From SAR202 cluster bacterium AC-647-P02_OGT_505m (GTDB taxonomy: Bacteria > Chloroflexota > Dehalococcoidia > Lucifugimonadales > UBA826), in NCBI GenBank assembly GCA_009391195.1, contig VEXB01000006.1:1-61705 (forward strand): a stretch of 61,705 bases of DNA, given 5' to 3'. Made by a program: the position numbers and the translations under genes. A model generated the notes under the pieces. That model was not told the origin of the DNA. It worked only from the letters and a program-made list of their open reading frames with translations, and made no database searches. Of this stretch, positions 8,859-18,381 are shown in pieces. How positions within the stretch are numbered: the first letter of the stretch is position 1; every line of letters begins with the position of its first letter.

Positions 8859-10190
8859 CTGGACGCAATAGTAAGGCTTAGCAGTCGTAATGGCCGCATT
8901 TTTTATGGCTGGATTATTGTGGCTGTTATGGCTATAACTAGCGCTGTTAGTATGGGGATGGGGTCACTCAACTTCGGGTTATATATAAAGCCTATGGGCG
9001 ATGAATTGGGTATCGGCCGAGCATCTTTTGGCTGGGCGATGTCGGCAAGAAGTGCTTCAGGAGCCCTCACAGGGCCGTTGATTGGGAAATTACTCGATCT
9101 ATATGGGGCAAGATGGATTCTTTCAGTAGCCACGGTAATTTCAGCCGGATGCATGATTTCCCTAGCCTACATTAAAGAACCCTGGCATCTAGTAATAGTG
9201 TTCGCCATAATGGGTTTGGTTGGTATGAGTGGTCCTGGGGCTCTTACTACATCGGTTCCACCTACCAAATGGTTTATCCGGGACAGGGGTAAAGCTCTCG
9301 CTTATTCTTCGGCAGGAATTTCTTTGGGTGCGGTCATATTTGTCCCGTTAACCCAGTTGTTTATTGAACAGTACACCTGGCATGGGGCTTGGATAATCCT
9401 AGCGATAATGGGTGTGGGAATCATAGTTCCTTTGTCTCTGTTGTTTATAAGGCGCGAGCCGGAAGATGTTGGATTACTACCGGATGGTGACGCCGGGATT
9501 GAAAATTATTCAACAACTGAGCAGTCAGAAAACATAGAATTGTCCTGGCCGACCCGCCAAGCACTTAGAACAGTCTCAATGTGGACTCTTACAGCAGCTT
9601 TTTCGATTCTTTCTTTGGGAATACTTACACTGGCGTTACATCGGATTCCGGCTTTTATGGATAGAGGCCTCGATCCTGGGCTTGTAGCAATAGCCACTGC
9701 GTTCGATGCCGTATGTGCCGGTGCAGGTAGTTTTTTAGCTGGTATGTTGGTTCGGAGGATATCTGCTAAATTAATCGGGACATCAGCCTTTCTTATGCTA
9801 GCTCTAGCGAGCATTATGTCCATATACGCCTATGATTTCTGGATGATGTTCTGGTCTATGGCTTTGTTTGGGCTGGGTATAGGAACCAATATGTTTAACC
9901 AAAATTATATCTGGGCTGATTATTTCGGAAGGGAGAATGTAGGCACAATCAGAGGTATTGTCACGCCAATAAACCTTGCAATTGGTGGGATTGGTGCACC
10001 TGCTGCAGGTTATGTTGTAGACATAACAGGTTCCTATGACCCCGCCTGGTGGACTGGGGCGGTTTTAATGTTATTGGGAGCTCTACTTTTTGCAGTATCA
10101 CGTAATCCAGGTCCCCCGCCTACTATTGGATGCGAGGACGACTATAATGACATCTGCCCGTTTGATTTCAAAGAAGGAGAAAAGTCTTGA
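8859..10190 (+). CDS. MFS transporter, monocarboxylate-carrier-like, start uncertain
   Basis: This 12-helix MFS carrier is of the YGW branch. The first ATG/GTG-type start in frame is GTG 8919, but that would cut off the first helix. The frame is open from 8847 and reads RIFYGWIIVAVMAIT, the exact family opening, upstream of that GTG. A CTG at 8859 preceded by GGGGTG is the best-placed initiator, giving 443 aa. The central loop carries RREPEDVGLLPDGD. The DLYGAR loop motif follows the second helix. The stop overlaps the start of the flavin monooxygenase by 3 bases, so the two are translationally coupled. Confidence 0.82.
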   Translation: MDAIVRLSSRNGRIFYGWIIVAVMAITSAVSMGMGSLNFGLYIKPMGDELGIGRASFGWAMSARSASGALTGPLIGKLLDLYGARWILSVATVISAGCMISLAYIKEPWHLVIVFAIMGLVGMSGPGALTTSVPPTKWFIRDRGKALAYSSAGISLGAVIFVPLTQLFIEQYTWHGAWIILAIMGVGIIVPLSLLFIRREPEDVGLLPDGDAGIENYSTTEQSENIELSWPTRQALRTVSMWTLTAAFSILSLGILTLALHRIPAFMDRGLDPGLVAIATAFDAVCAGAGSFLAGMLVRRISAKLIGTSAFLMLALASIMSIYAYDFWMMFWSMALFGLGIGTNMFNQNYIWADYFGRENVGTIRGIVTPINLAIGGIGAPAAGYVVDITGSYDPAWWTGAVLMLLGALLFAVSRNPGPPPTIGCEDDYNDICPFDFKEGEKS

Positions 10191-11308
10191 AGTTTGGATT
10201 GTTTATGGAATGGCCGAATCCGTCGGTTAGGAGTTTTTCTAGTCGCTTTGATGAGGGCATAAAACAGATACAACTTTCTGAGGAGCTTGGGTATGACTAC
10301 GTTCTGATCGCAGAACATCATTTTTCTAACTATGGTTTTTCACCGGCTCCTTTGCTCCAAGCTCTGAAAATTGCTGAAAGTACAGATAGAATCAAGATAG
10401 GCACAGCAGCGATTATAGTTCCCGAATGGCAACCGATTAGAGCTGCCGAAGAAATGGCGGTTTTAGACCACTTCACAAAAGGAAGAGTTTTTTGTGGAGT
10501 AGGAAGAGGATATCAACCTTACGAGATGGGAGGCTTTGGCATTGAACTGGAGGAGTCTCGTCCTCGGTTTCAAGAAGGTGTTGAGGTCATGATGAAAGCA
10601 TGGACGGAAGAGGAGGATTGGACCTACCAAGGCGAATTCATAAAAGTTGATGAGCCGATAACCGTATTTCCAAAACCTTATCAAAAGCCACATCCTCCGC
10701 TATGGCTCGCTGGATCCTCAGAAGGCTCATTGAAGCTTGCCGCAGCCAAAGATATAACTCCTTTGACTTCCAGCATGATGGGTATGGATGGCGTGGCATC
10801 TCAATTTGGAAGCTATGTTAGGGCTCGAAAAGATCTGGGTAAGTCTGTCGAAGATCTTCAGATGTCATTGCAATGTATGACTCATTGTGCCCCAACTATG
10901 GAGGAGGCCCTGAATCAATTGCCTTATATAAGATGGCAGATTCGTGCCCAAAAAGCTCTTACAGCGAAGAGAGTGATAAATGGAAAAACTCAGGCTGAGC
11001 CATATGAGGGTGAAATGGCTCAGGATATCTTTCTAGACAGGACTTATCTCGGTGATCCTGAATCGTTGATTAAGAAGTTTAAGCGGGCAAATGATATTGG
11101 TATTACTAATATCAGTCTCTGGATGGATTGGGGTGGCATTGAACATGAGAAACTTATGAGATCTATTAAACTTTTCGGTGAAGAAGTTCTCCCTGTTTTG
11201 AAGGATCTTGATCCTCCAGAAAGTGCTGTTACAGAAGTGATGAGTTTAGATGAAGTTGAGGGGACTTTTACTGTTACAGGAGATAGATTGTCAGCTGATG
11301 GGGGATAA
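10187..11308 (+). CDS. Luciferase-like flavin-dependent monooxygenase
   Basis: This 373 aa protein is of the bacterial luciferase/F420-FMN TIM-barrel family. Key features are the N-terminal KFGLFMEWPNPS strand, AEHHFSNYGFSPAP, the conserved IKIGTAAIIVPEWQP strand, and GRVFCGVGRGYQ. The TTG start overlaps the preceding carrier's stop in a TTGA junction, with GAAGGAGA upstream. The family oxidises organic substrates with reduced flavin and oxygen. Such enzymes are abundant in SAR202 genomes and proposed to attack recalcitrant compounds. Its coupling to a carrier suggests the carrier imports its substrate. Confidence 0.88.
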   Translation: MKFGLFMEWPNPSVRSFSSRFDEGIKQIQLSEELGYDYVLIAEHHFSNYGFSPAPLLQALKIAESTDRIKIGTAAIIVPEWQPIRAAEEMAVLDHFTKGRVFCGVGRGYQPYEMGGFGIELEESRPRFQEGVEVMMKAWTEEEDWTYQGEFIKVDEPITVFPKPYQKPHPPLWLAGSSEGSLKLAAAKDITPLTSSMMGMDGVASQFGSYVRARKDLGKSVEDLQMSLQCMTHCAPTMEEALNQLPYIRWQIRAQKALTAKRVINGKTQAEPYEGEMAQDIFLDRTYLGDPESLIKKFKRANDIGITNISLWMDWGGIEHEKLMRSIKLFGEEVLPVLKDLDPPESAVTEVMSLDEVEGTFTVTGDRLSADGG

Positions 11309-11323
11309 AAGTACTTCGACTAA

Positions 11324-11992
11324 ATGAACATTTTGGTAACAAATCCAACTTCACGATTGTCCCGTGAGATCGTACAGTCTCTCACTTTTGCTCATGAAGT
11401 AGAGTTGGCAGCGGGTCCATTTAGTCATGGAGAGACCCAAAATGAACTTGTAAAGGATGTGGATGTTGTACTCCATTCCCTACAGGATTCTCCGTCGATA
11501 GATGAATCTGAACGCCTCGATCAGGCGATGCGTCAGACTTATAACTTGTTATGGGCCTGTGTCCAGGAGAGAGTTTCCAGGTTTGTTTTCCTGTCCTCAC
11601 TTTCTTCTATGAAGGCCTATCCAGAGAACTATATCGTTAATGAAAAATGGAGACCGCTCCCGACAACGGAAATTAATGGGCTATGTTTTCATTTAGCTGA
11701 GTTTGTATGCAGAGAATATGGACGCGAACGAAGTATCGATGTTCGTGTACTTCGACTGGGCGACCTGGACTGGGATGGGAAAACAGGATCTGATTCTGTT
11801 CTTCACGGTGCTGATGCTGTAAACGGGGTTATGAGGGCAATTGAATTTGACTTGGAACCGGGTTCATGGGCACCTGCTAGCACATGGAACGTTTTCCACC
11901 TGCAGTCAGGGGGTCCCTTAAAACCATCAAGGTTTTCAACGAGGAAAGCGGAAGCGGAGCTAGGATTTATACCTGAGGGTATCCAGAAATGA
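11324..11992 (+). CDS. Degenerate NAD-dependent epimerase-like protein
   Basis: This 222 aa protein has the extended-SDR layout (VDVVLHSLQ, RFVFLSSLSS, VRVLRLGDLD). The nucleotide-binding glycine motif is replaced by TNPTSRLSR, and the expected Tyr-x-x-x-Lys is GLCFHLAE. Both catalytic signatures are therefore missing. It overlaps the next gene by four bases (ATGA), so the two are translationally coupled and may form a hetero-complex in which this one is non-catalytic. It is shorter than typical epimerases (about 300 aa). Confidence 0.7.
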   Translation: MNILVTNPTSRLSREIVQSLTFAHEVELAAGPFSHGETQNELVKDVDVVLHSLQDSPSIDESERLDQAMRQTYNLLWACVQERVSRFVFLSSLSSMKAYPENYIVNEKWRPLPTTEINGLCFHLAEFVCREYGRERSIDVRVLRLGDLDWDGKTGSDSVLHGADAVNGVMRAIEFDLEPGSWAPASTWNVFHLQSGGPLKPSRFSTRKAEAELGFIPEGIQK

Positions 11993-12738
11993 AGATTCTT
12001 ATTTTGGGATCCAATGGAATGCTGGGGCCGCATGTTGAGAGAGTTTTGCAGGAAGATCATCAGCTTCTTCTCACTGACGTTGGCAAAACATATGATGGGC
12101 CTAATGAATACAGGCAGCTTGATGTCGCAGACCTAGAGGGAGTTGTATCTGCAGCTGAAGGTGTGGATGCTATTGTTAATCTTTCAGTTCTCAGACCTGA
12201 CCGGAAAGTTGCTTTTGATGTTAACTCACGAGGTTGTTACAACATGATGGAAGCCGCCGTGCGGCACGGCATCCCCCGGATAATAAACACCGGACCTCAC
12301 TTCACTATTGCCGGTCCCAACTACGAAGATTTCGAGTTCAATATAAGCACGGAAATACCCTCGCAGTCCGGAACAGGTTTGTATGCTCACACTAAATCTC
12401 TGGGACAAGAGATCTGCAGGGTCTATTCTGAAAACCACGATCTACATGTCGTTACATTACTTTTTTATAACTTCAAGGAACATCAGGATCACAAGCCTCC
12501 AGAATCTAAAATTGATCCTCACCAGTTTGTGCCATTCTCAGTGACCTGGGAAGATGCTGCACGTGCTTTTCCACTTGCGTTGGAAATTCCTGATGCACAG
12601 CTACCTTCCAAGTGCGAGATATTTAACATATTTTGTGACTTGCCTCACGGACAATTTCAAAACGAAAAATCCCGGCGTATCCTAGGGTGGGTTCCGACGG
12701 ATAATCTTGATCAGTACTGGAAAAGAGATTCAGTTTAA
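11989..12738 (+). CDS. NAD-dependent epimerase/dehydratase
   Basis: This 249 aa extended SDR has an intact Rossmann motif (ILGSNGMLGPHV) and an intact YAHTKSLGQE Tyr-Lys pair. NTGPHFTIAGPN supplies the usual strand and catalytic-region context. It partners the preceding degenerate epimerase through a four-base overlap and is followed 28 bases later by the gamma-glutamyltransferase. The substrate is probably a nucleotide sugar or small hydroxy compound and cannot be told from sequence. Confidence 0.8.
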   Translation: MKILILGSNGMLGPHVERVLQEDHQLLLTDVGKTYDGPNEYRQLDVADLEGVVSAAEGVDAIVNLSVLRPDRKVAFDVNSRGCYNMMEAAVRHGIPRIINTGPHFTIAGPNYEDFEFNISTEIPSQSGTGLYAHTKSLGQEICRVYSENHDLHVVTLLFYNFKEHQDHKPPESKIDPHQFVPFSVTWEDAARAFPLALEIPDAQLPSKCEIFNIFCDLPHGQFQNEKSRRILGWVPTDNLDQYWKRDSV

Positions 12739-12766
12739 GGGCATATTAAGCGTGAAGGAGAGTGAT

Positions 12767-14587
12767 ATGGCTGGTGAAGGAACAACTCAGGGGCGAGACG
12801 TAGGATTTATTCTTGAGCAGGGAGACATTAGTAGACCGCCTACCGGGAGGCCTGTGATATATGCTACCAACGGGATTATCTCTAGTGGACATTACCTGAC
12901 TTCTATGGCAGGTATGAGGATGTTGATGTCGGGGGGAAATGCGTTCGATGCATTAGTTTCAGCCACTTTCGCTGCTGCGGTGGTGGAGCCAGTAGCATCC
13001 TATTCTCTAGGTGCTGAGGCCACGTTCATGTTTCACGACGTAGGAACTGGGGACTTTTTGTCTTTAAGTGGACAAGGTCCTGCATCCTTGAAAGCAACCC
13101 CTGAATTTTTTAAATCGAGAGGACATGATTCCATACCGACGGGCCCGGGTGAAGATGCCCCACTTTCATTTACCGTTCCAGGGGTGGCAGCAGCCTGTTT
13201 CTCCATGTTGGAAAAGTACGGGACCAAAAGTGTTCAAGAAGTTCTGTCGGTATCCATTGAATATGCTGAAAAAGGAATTCCTAACTATGAATACATGACC
13301 GGACGCCTAGATGCCGGCGGTGCAGTGAGTCAGTTTGAACTTTTTCCTCCCGGAGGGTTGGAAATTTTTTTCAATGAAGGTGATATACCCGATCCAGGAA
13401 CTCTGCTGGTTCAGAAGTCTTTAGCTCGCACATTTCGCATGATGTCTGAGGCAGCTGACAAAGCAGGTTCCGCAAGGCTTGATGGCATAAGTGCTGCCAA
13501 AGATTGTTTTTACAGTGGAGATATTGCATCGGCTATTTCAGATGCCTCACGTAGAGTTGATGGGATTTTGGACGAGTCGGATTTAGAAAATTATGTGCCG
13601 AAATATTCCGAGCCTATAGGCACTACCTACATGGGATATGGTGTCCACGGACACTCGACGTGGACCCAGGGTCCAGTTTTGCAACAGGCTCTTAATATAT
13701 TGGAGTTTTTCGACCTCAAATCCATGGGTCACAACAGTGCGGAATATGTGCATACAGTTACCGAGGCTTTGAAACTTGCACTGGCTGACCGTGAAGCTTT
13801 TTACGGGGATCCTGACTTCGCTTCAGTTCCAGTCGATGGGCTCCTATCAAAGGAGTATGCGGCTGAAAGGGCGAAAGAAATCGACGATCTGCGGGCCCAT
13901 CCCGGAATGCCTGGTCATGGTAACCCATGGGCATATTCAGAATTTCAAGGTGAGGTATCTCCCCAGCCTTCGTACCCTTCCGGTGGCCCGATGGACCTCC
14001 AGCACGAAAGCGGCACTACCCACATTACTGTCATAGATGGACACGGAAATATTGCCTGTTCCACTCCGAGTGGGGGTGCTTTTAACAAGTCTGTATTTTT
14101 CCCAGAATTAGGATTTGCTATAAGCACTAGAAGTGAGATGCTTAATTTCACAGAAGGTCATCCTAATGTGGTAAAACCTGGGAAGCGTCCTCGTACTACC
14201 ATAATCAACTATATGATAACTAGGGACGGCTCTCCTATAGCAACTATTGGATGTCCTGGTGGGGATGCCCAGGCCCAGGCTAACCTTCAGCTTGTTCTTA
14301 ATACGTTACTTTGGGGTATGAACCCGCAGGAAGCGGTGGAAGCTCCAAGATTTTCCAGTTTGAGTGCGCCTAATTCATTTTATCCACACACTTATTTACC
14401 GAATCAATTGTCGATGGAAGATGGGTTTCCTGAAGGAGTTTCGGACGTTTTATCCAAAAAGGGACATCGCATCGTTCACGCTGCCACGTGTGGTATGGGC
14501 GCTGCAGTAGCGATTCGGAATCCTGACAATGGTGTACTTGCGGCAAGTGCCGATCCCAGAAGAGCTTCTTATGCGATTGGTCTTTAA
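12767..14587 (+). CDS. Gamma-glutamyltransferase-family Ntn hydrolase
   Basis: This 606 aa protein is of the gamma-glutamyltranspeptidase family, which matures by self-cleavage before a nucleophilic Thr. That Thr is about residue 417 in HESGTTHITVID. The downstream GGAFNKS, GKRPRTT and GCPGGDAQAQA segments match the small-subunit substrate site. The start is set at ATG 12767 rather than an upstream ATG at 12707, because GAAGGAGAG sits directly before it. No signal peptide is seen, although classical GGT is periplasmic or secreted. It may hydrolyse a gamma-glutamyl or cephalosporin-like amide inside the cell. Confidence 0.88.
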   Translation: MAGEGTTQGRDVGFILEQGDISRPPTGRPVIYATNGIISSGHYLTSMAGMRMLMSGGNAFDALVSATFAAAVVEPVASYSLGAEATFMFHDVGTGDFLSLSGQGPASLKATPEFFKSRGHDSIPTGPGEDAPLSFTVPGVAAACFSMLEKYGTKSVQEVLSVSIEYAEKGIPNYEYMTGRLDAGGAVSQFELFPPGGLEIFFNEGDIPDPGTLLVQKSLARTFRMMSEAADKAGSARLDGISAAKDCFYSGDIASAISDASRRVDGILDESDLENYVPKYSEPIGTTYMGYGVHGHSTWTQGPVLQQALNILEFFDLKSMGHNSAEYVHTVTEALKLALADREAFYGDPDFASVPVDGLLSKEYAAERAKEIDDLRAHPGMPGHGNPWAYSEFQGEVSPQPSYPSGGPMDLQHESGTTHITVIDGHGNIACSTPSGGAFNKSVFFPELGFAISTRSEMLNFTEGHPNVVKPGKRPRTTIINYMITRDGSPIATIGCPGGDAQAQANLQLVLNTLLWGMNPQEAVEAPRFSSLSAPNSFYPHTYLPNQLSMEDGFPEGVSDVLSKKGHRIVHAATCGMGAAVAIRNPDNGVLAASADPRRASYAIGL

Positions 14588-14696
14588 ACACTCCTATACG
14601 ACTCTATAACTTAGAGCGTTGGTAAATTATGTTTTGGTGTGTAGAAGTACCTTGAAACCGTAGCCTTCTCCCAACCTTTATGGGTAATATGCGCCT

Positions 14697-15722
14697 ATGA
14701 GGAAAGTCACCTTAATTTTTATGCTTGCTGTTTCACTGTCGGTTATGGTTGCCTGCCAACAAAGTGGTGGTGGCTTATATTTCACATCTGACCGCGATGG
14801 CAACCTAGAGATATATCAAACAGTGATAGGTTCTGGAGAAGAGATAAACATCACGGAGACTTCGGAGGATGAGTATGATGCTGTTCTCTCTCCAGACAGG
14901 CAATGGATAGCTTTTCGCGTTGGTGATGAGGAAAACTCTTCAATTGATGTTTTGAATCTAGGATCAGGAAATGCTCCTGAAAGGTATACGGCCTCACGAG
15001 GTTCAGGGAATTTCTTTACGCCTGTATGGAGCAGTGACAGTAAGCGTATAGCTTTTGCAGGAGATATTGGGAACCAGGGTGCCAGAGTTTTTATAACGGA
15101 AATAACGGAATCGTCACCCGCTAGATTGTCGGATATAGAAGTAACAGGTGTTGGCGACTGGTCCCCTGACGGAGATTCGGTTGTTTTCTTCTCTGAAACT
15201 GAACCGAGGTTGGGGATACATGTTAGAAATCCTGATGGTGTTAACCAGAGACAAATGACTTGTGCTAAGGACTACGATGCGGTGTGGTCTCCTGACTCCA
15301 AGCGCCTGGCGTTTATTTCTGAGAGAGAGGGGAATCCTGATATATATATTATGGAGAGAGACGCCGAAGACGAATTGTGTCCAAATACGAAGGACTCCCG
15401 CAAAGAAGTTTTGCGTCTAACAGAGACTGATGAGGCAGAATCGGATATCTCTTGGTCTCCTGATAGTCGGCAAATTCTTTTTGTATCTGAAAGAGATGGG
15501 AACAAAGAGATCTACGTGATGGAAAGCAGCGGAAATAAGCAATCTCGTCTCACGTTCAATGAAAAAGCCGATTACTCACCAGCATGGTCTCCGGATGGAA
15601 GAACTATTGCATTTGTTTCGGAACTAGATGGGGACCCAGACATTTTTACGATGGATGTTAACGGACAGAATCAAACTCGTATAACTAATAACGATTCCGC
15701 TGACACACATCCTAGGTGGTAG
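14697..15722 (+). CDS. TolB-like beta-propeller lipoprotein
   Basis: This 341 aa secreted protein starts with a lipoprotein signal (MRKVTLIFMLAVSLSVMVAC), with the lipidated Cys at 20. It then has about six PD40/WD40-like repeats. Each has an SPDxxxIAF strand followed by an ERDGNxEIYVM-type strand, for example SPDSKRLAFISEREGNPDIY. Such propellers are the TolB C-terminal type. Without other Tol genes nearby it is more likely a surface-bound scaffold or binding protein than a true TolB. Confidence 0.85.
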   Translation: MRKVTLIFMLAVSLSVMVACQQSGGGLYFTSDRDGNLEIYQTVIGSGEEINITETSEDEYDAVLSPDRQWIAFRVGDEENSSIDVLNLGSGNAPERYTASRGSGNFFTPVWSSDSKRIAFAGDIGNQGARVFITEITESSPARLSDIEVTGVGDWSPDGDSVVFFSETEPRLGIHVRNPDGVNQRQMTCAKDYDAVWSPDSKRLAFISEREGNPDIYIMERDAEDELCPNTKDSRKEVLRLTETDEAESDISWSPDSRQILFVSERDGNKEIYVMESSGNKQSRLTFNEKADYSPAWSPDGRTIAFVSELDGDPDIFTMDVNGQNQTRITNNDSADTHPRW

Positions 15723-15938
15723 TTGTTCTCTGAACCAAAAGTTTTGAACTTTTTGTTAGTGGGGACATTAATTTTTAGGTCAGCTTTACATCTAATGAGT
15801 TTGTAAGAGAATCTTATCTTGATATGTGTCCACTGATATAATTTTCATGTTGATCCATCCACCCATTTATAATCTGAGTTATCGTAGAAGTATGGGTTTT
15901 TGAGTTGATATTTAAAGAGAATTTCCAAAGATCGTTTC

Positions 15939-17096
15939 ATGTCTAACACCGTCAAGGGTAATCATAGGCGCATCGTAGTTAAGGTGGGCACAAGCCTCCT
16001 AACGGGAGGAACAGATGAACTCGACTTAGCTATGGTTGGAAATGTGGTCTCACAGATTGCTATCCTCAGTCTTAGTGGGATGCAAATCATATTGGTATCT
16101 TCAGGTGCTGTTGCGGCTGGAAGGGGTGTTCTAAGAAGCTTTAGTGGTCAGAGTGGCACTGGTGATTTACCTGGTAGACAGGTATTGGCTGCTGTTGGCC
16201 AAGGTAGATTGATCCATGTGTACGAGGAGGAATTTGCTTCTCATGGTTTGGTATCAGCGCAAGCGCTTTTGTCGCGTAGAGACGTAAATGATAGGCTCGG
16301 ATATCTTAATCTAAGAAATACCCTCTCTGCTCTTATGGATAATGGTGTCATTCCTGTAGTTAATGAAAACGATGTTGTGGCGGTAGATGAGTTAGAAGGG
16401 GAAGTTTTCGGTGACAATGATAATTTGTCTGCTCTAATAGCTAATTTGGTTGATGCTGACCTACTAATAATTCTTGGAACTGTAGGAGGCATGTACACGA
16501 GAGATCCCAACCTTCACGCAGATGCAGAAATTATTCCTGTTGTTCACCGCTTAGATGACAGTATAAGTTCCTTAGCTGGACCTTCTGCTGACAAAATGGG
16601 CAGAGGTGGTATGGTCACCAAGATTGAAGCTGCGCGTTTGGCAACAGCCTCCGGCGTCGATGTTGTTATAGCGAGCGGGTTGGATGGAGACGCGATCACG
16701 CGTCTTGTGGCAGGAGAGAGTCTGGGAACTCTATTCAAAGCTACAGTGAGCAAATTAGAGAGTCGAAAACGTTGGATGTTGAGTGGGTTGAGGGATGCTA
16801 CTGGTGCTAAAAATTCCATTGAAGTGGATGGAGGTGCAGTTAATGCAATGATAAGTGGTAACACAAGTTTGCTTCCGGCCGGAATAGTTGGGAGCCGAGG
16901 TACATTTGTCAGAGGAGATATCGTTTCGGTTCAAGACTCCAGCGGATTTGTCATTGCCGCAGGGATCTCCAATTATGGAGCAGATGATGTAAAAAAACTA
17001 AGAGGAGTCAGGTCGAGTAGAATTGAGCAGATACTTGGTTACCACCATGGAGATGAAGTCATCCACAAGGACAACTTAGTACTTCTGAACGATTGA
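15939..17096 (+). CDS. proB: Glutamate 5-kinase
   Basis: This enzyme phosphorylates glutamate in the first step of proline synthesis. The 385 aa length includes the amino-acid kinase domain (RRIVVKVGTSLLTGG, LVSSGAVAAGRG, NENDVVAVDE, FGDNDNLSALIA) and a C-terminal PUA domain (from about residue 285, GTFVRGDIVSVQD). It forms an operon with proA 13 bases downstream. The proline pathway is then completed by proC, which is not in this window. Confidence 0.96.
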   Translation: MSNTVKGNHRRIVVKVGTSLLTGGTDELDLAMVGNVVSQIAILSLSGMQIILVSSGAVAAGRGVLRSFSGQSGTGDLPGRQVLAAVGQGRLIHVYEEEFASHGLVSAQALLSRRDVNDRLGYLNLRNTLSALMDNGVIPVVNENDVVAVDELEGEVFGDNDNLSALIANLVDADLLIILGTVGGMYTRDPNLHADAEIIPVVHRLDDSISSLAGPSADKMGRGGMVTKIEAARLATASGVDVVIASGLDGDAITRLVAGESLGTLFKATVSKLESRKRWMLSGLRDATGAKNSIEVDGGAVNAMISGNTSLLPAGIVGSRGTFVRGDIVSVQDSSGFVIAAGISNYGADDVKKLRGVRSSRIEQILGYHHGDEVIHKDNLVLLND

Positions 17097-17109
17097 TACA
17101 GGATAAGGT

Positions 17110-18378
17110 GTGGATTCTGTGGAATTGAGAAAAATAGGAAAAGCTGCCACGTCTGCTGCAAGAAGCTTGGCTTCTTTATCGGGGGATGTTAGGAATAAAG
17201 CTATCAGCAATATTGCTGATGGCCTGTCATCGTCCAGATCGGAAATCGTCCTGGAGAATAGTCGCGATATTGAGAAGGGCAGGAAAAAAGGACTTTCTGA
17301 GGCTGTCCTAGATCGACTTTTATTGAATGATGAACGTATTGACGTTATTGCGCGTGATGCTTTGAGCGTTGTTGGGTTGTCTGATCCTGTTGGGGAAATC
17401 ATCGAAATGAATACGATGCCCAATGGGCTTGAAGTTAGTCGAAGAAGGGTTCCGCTTGGTGTGATAGGCGTGATTTATGAAAGCAGGCCCAATGTAACTG
17501 TAGACATATCTGCTTTGTGCTTGAAGTCTGGTAATGCGGTGATACTTCGGGGAGGGAGTGAGGCTTTTCATTCCAACACTGTTTTGGCAGATGTTATCAG
17601 GGCTGCGATTTTAGACGCAGGGATATCAAAAGACGCTGTTCAAATCGTCGGTAGTACGGACAGAAAATTTGTATCTGAAATGCTAAAAATGGATGAGTTT
17701 ATAGATCTCATGATTCCAAGGGGTGGAGCGGACTTGGTCGCCCGAGTTGCGAAAGAAGCTTCGATGCCCTCCATAATAGGAGGAGTTGGAGTGTGCCACA
17801 CGTATGTGGATGAGTCAGCTTCTCTAGATATGGCAGTGGATATAGTTTTCAATGCGAAGGTTCAAAGACCATCTGTTTGCAATGCCTTAGATACAATGCT
17901 TGTTCATGTTTCTGCGGCTCCAGAATATTTACCTAAAATTGCCAATGCATTTGCTGAGGCAGGTGTGGAAATGCGGTGTGATACAAGGTCAATGTCAATT
18001 TTGGGAAGCCGAGAGGATGTAAAAATTACACCTGCTGTTGAAGAGGATTGGGATACTGAGCATCTCTCTCTTACTGCCGGGGTGAAAGTTGTTGACTCTT
18101 TGGAAGCTGCTCTCGACCATATACTGGATCATGGGACTGGCCATTCCGAAGCGATCGTGACTGAGGATACTTCTTCTGCAGCCAGATTTTTAAACGAGGT
18201 TGATTCGAGTGCCGTAATGGTTAATGCTTCGACAAGGTTTAACGATGGTGGTCAGTTCGGTTTAGGTGCAGAAGTTGCGATAAGCACCAATAAAATGCAC
18301 GCTCGCGGTCCAATGGGGCTAAAGGAATTAACTTCTTATAAATGGATAGTTTTAGGTGATGGCCACATCAGGGAATAG
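17110..18378 (+). CDS. proA: Gamma-glutamyl phosphate reductase
   Basis: This is the second enzyme of proline synthesis, reducing gamma-glutamyl phosphate to the semialdehyde with NADPH. The 422 aa length is normal. The catalytic Cys is about residue 257 in QRPSVCNALDT, and the cofactor loop is PLGVIGVIYESRPNVT. The HTGHSEAI-type segment is seen as GTGHSEAIVTED. The start is GTG at 17110, immediately after proB. An esterase follows after three bases, so all three are probably co-transcribed. Confidence 0.96.
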   Translation: MDSVELRKIGKAATSAARSLASLSGDVRNKAISNIADGLSSSRSEIVLENSRDIEKGRKKGLSEAVLDRLLLNDERIDVIARDALSVVGLSDPVGEIIEMNTMPNGLEVSRRRVPLGVIGVIYESRPNVTVDISALCLKSGNAVILRGGSEAFHSNTVLADVIRAAILDAGISKDAVQIVGSTDRKFVSEMLKMDEFIDLMIPRGGADLVARVAKEASMPSIIGGVGVCHTYVDESASLDMAVDIVFNAKVQRPSVCNALDTMLVHVSAAPEYLPKIANAFAEAGVEMRCDTRSMSILGSREDVKITPAVEEDWDTEHLSLTAGVKVVDSLEAALDHILDHGTGHSEAIVTEDTSSAARFLNEVDSSAVMVNASTRFNDGGQFGLGAEVAISTNKMHARGPMGLKELTSYKWIVLGDGHIRE

Positions 18379-18381
18379 GTA

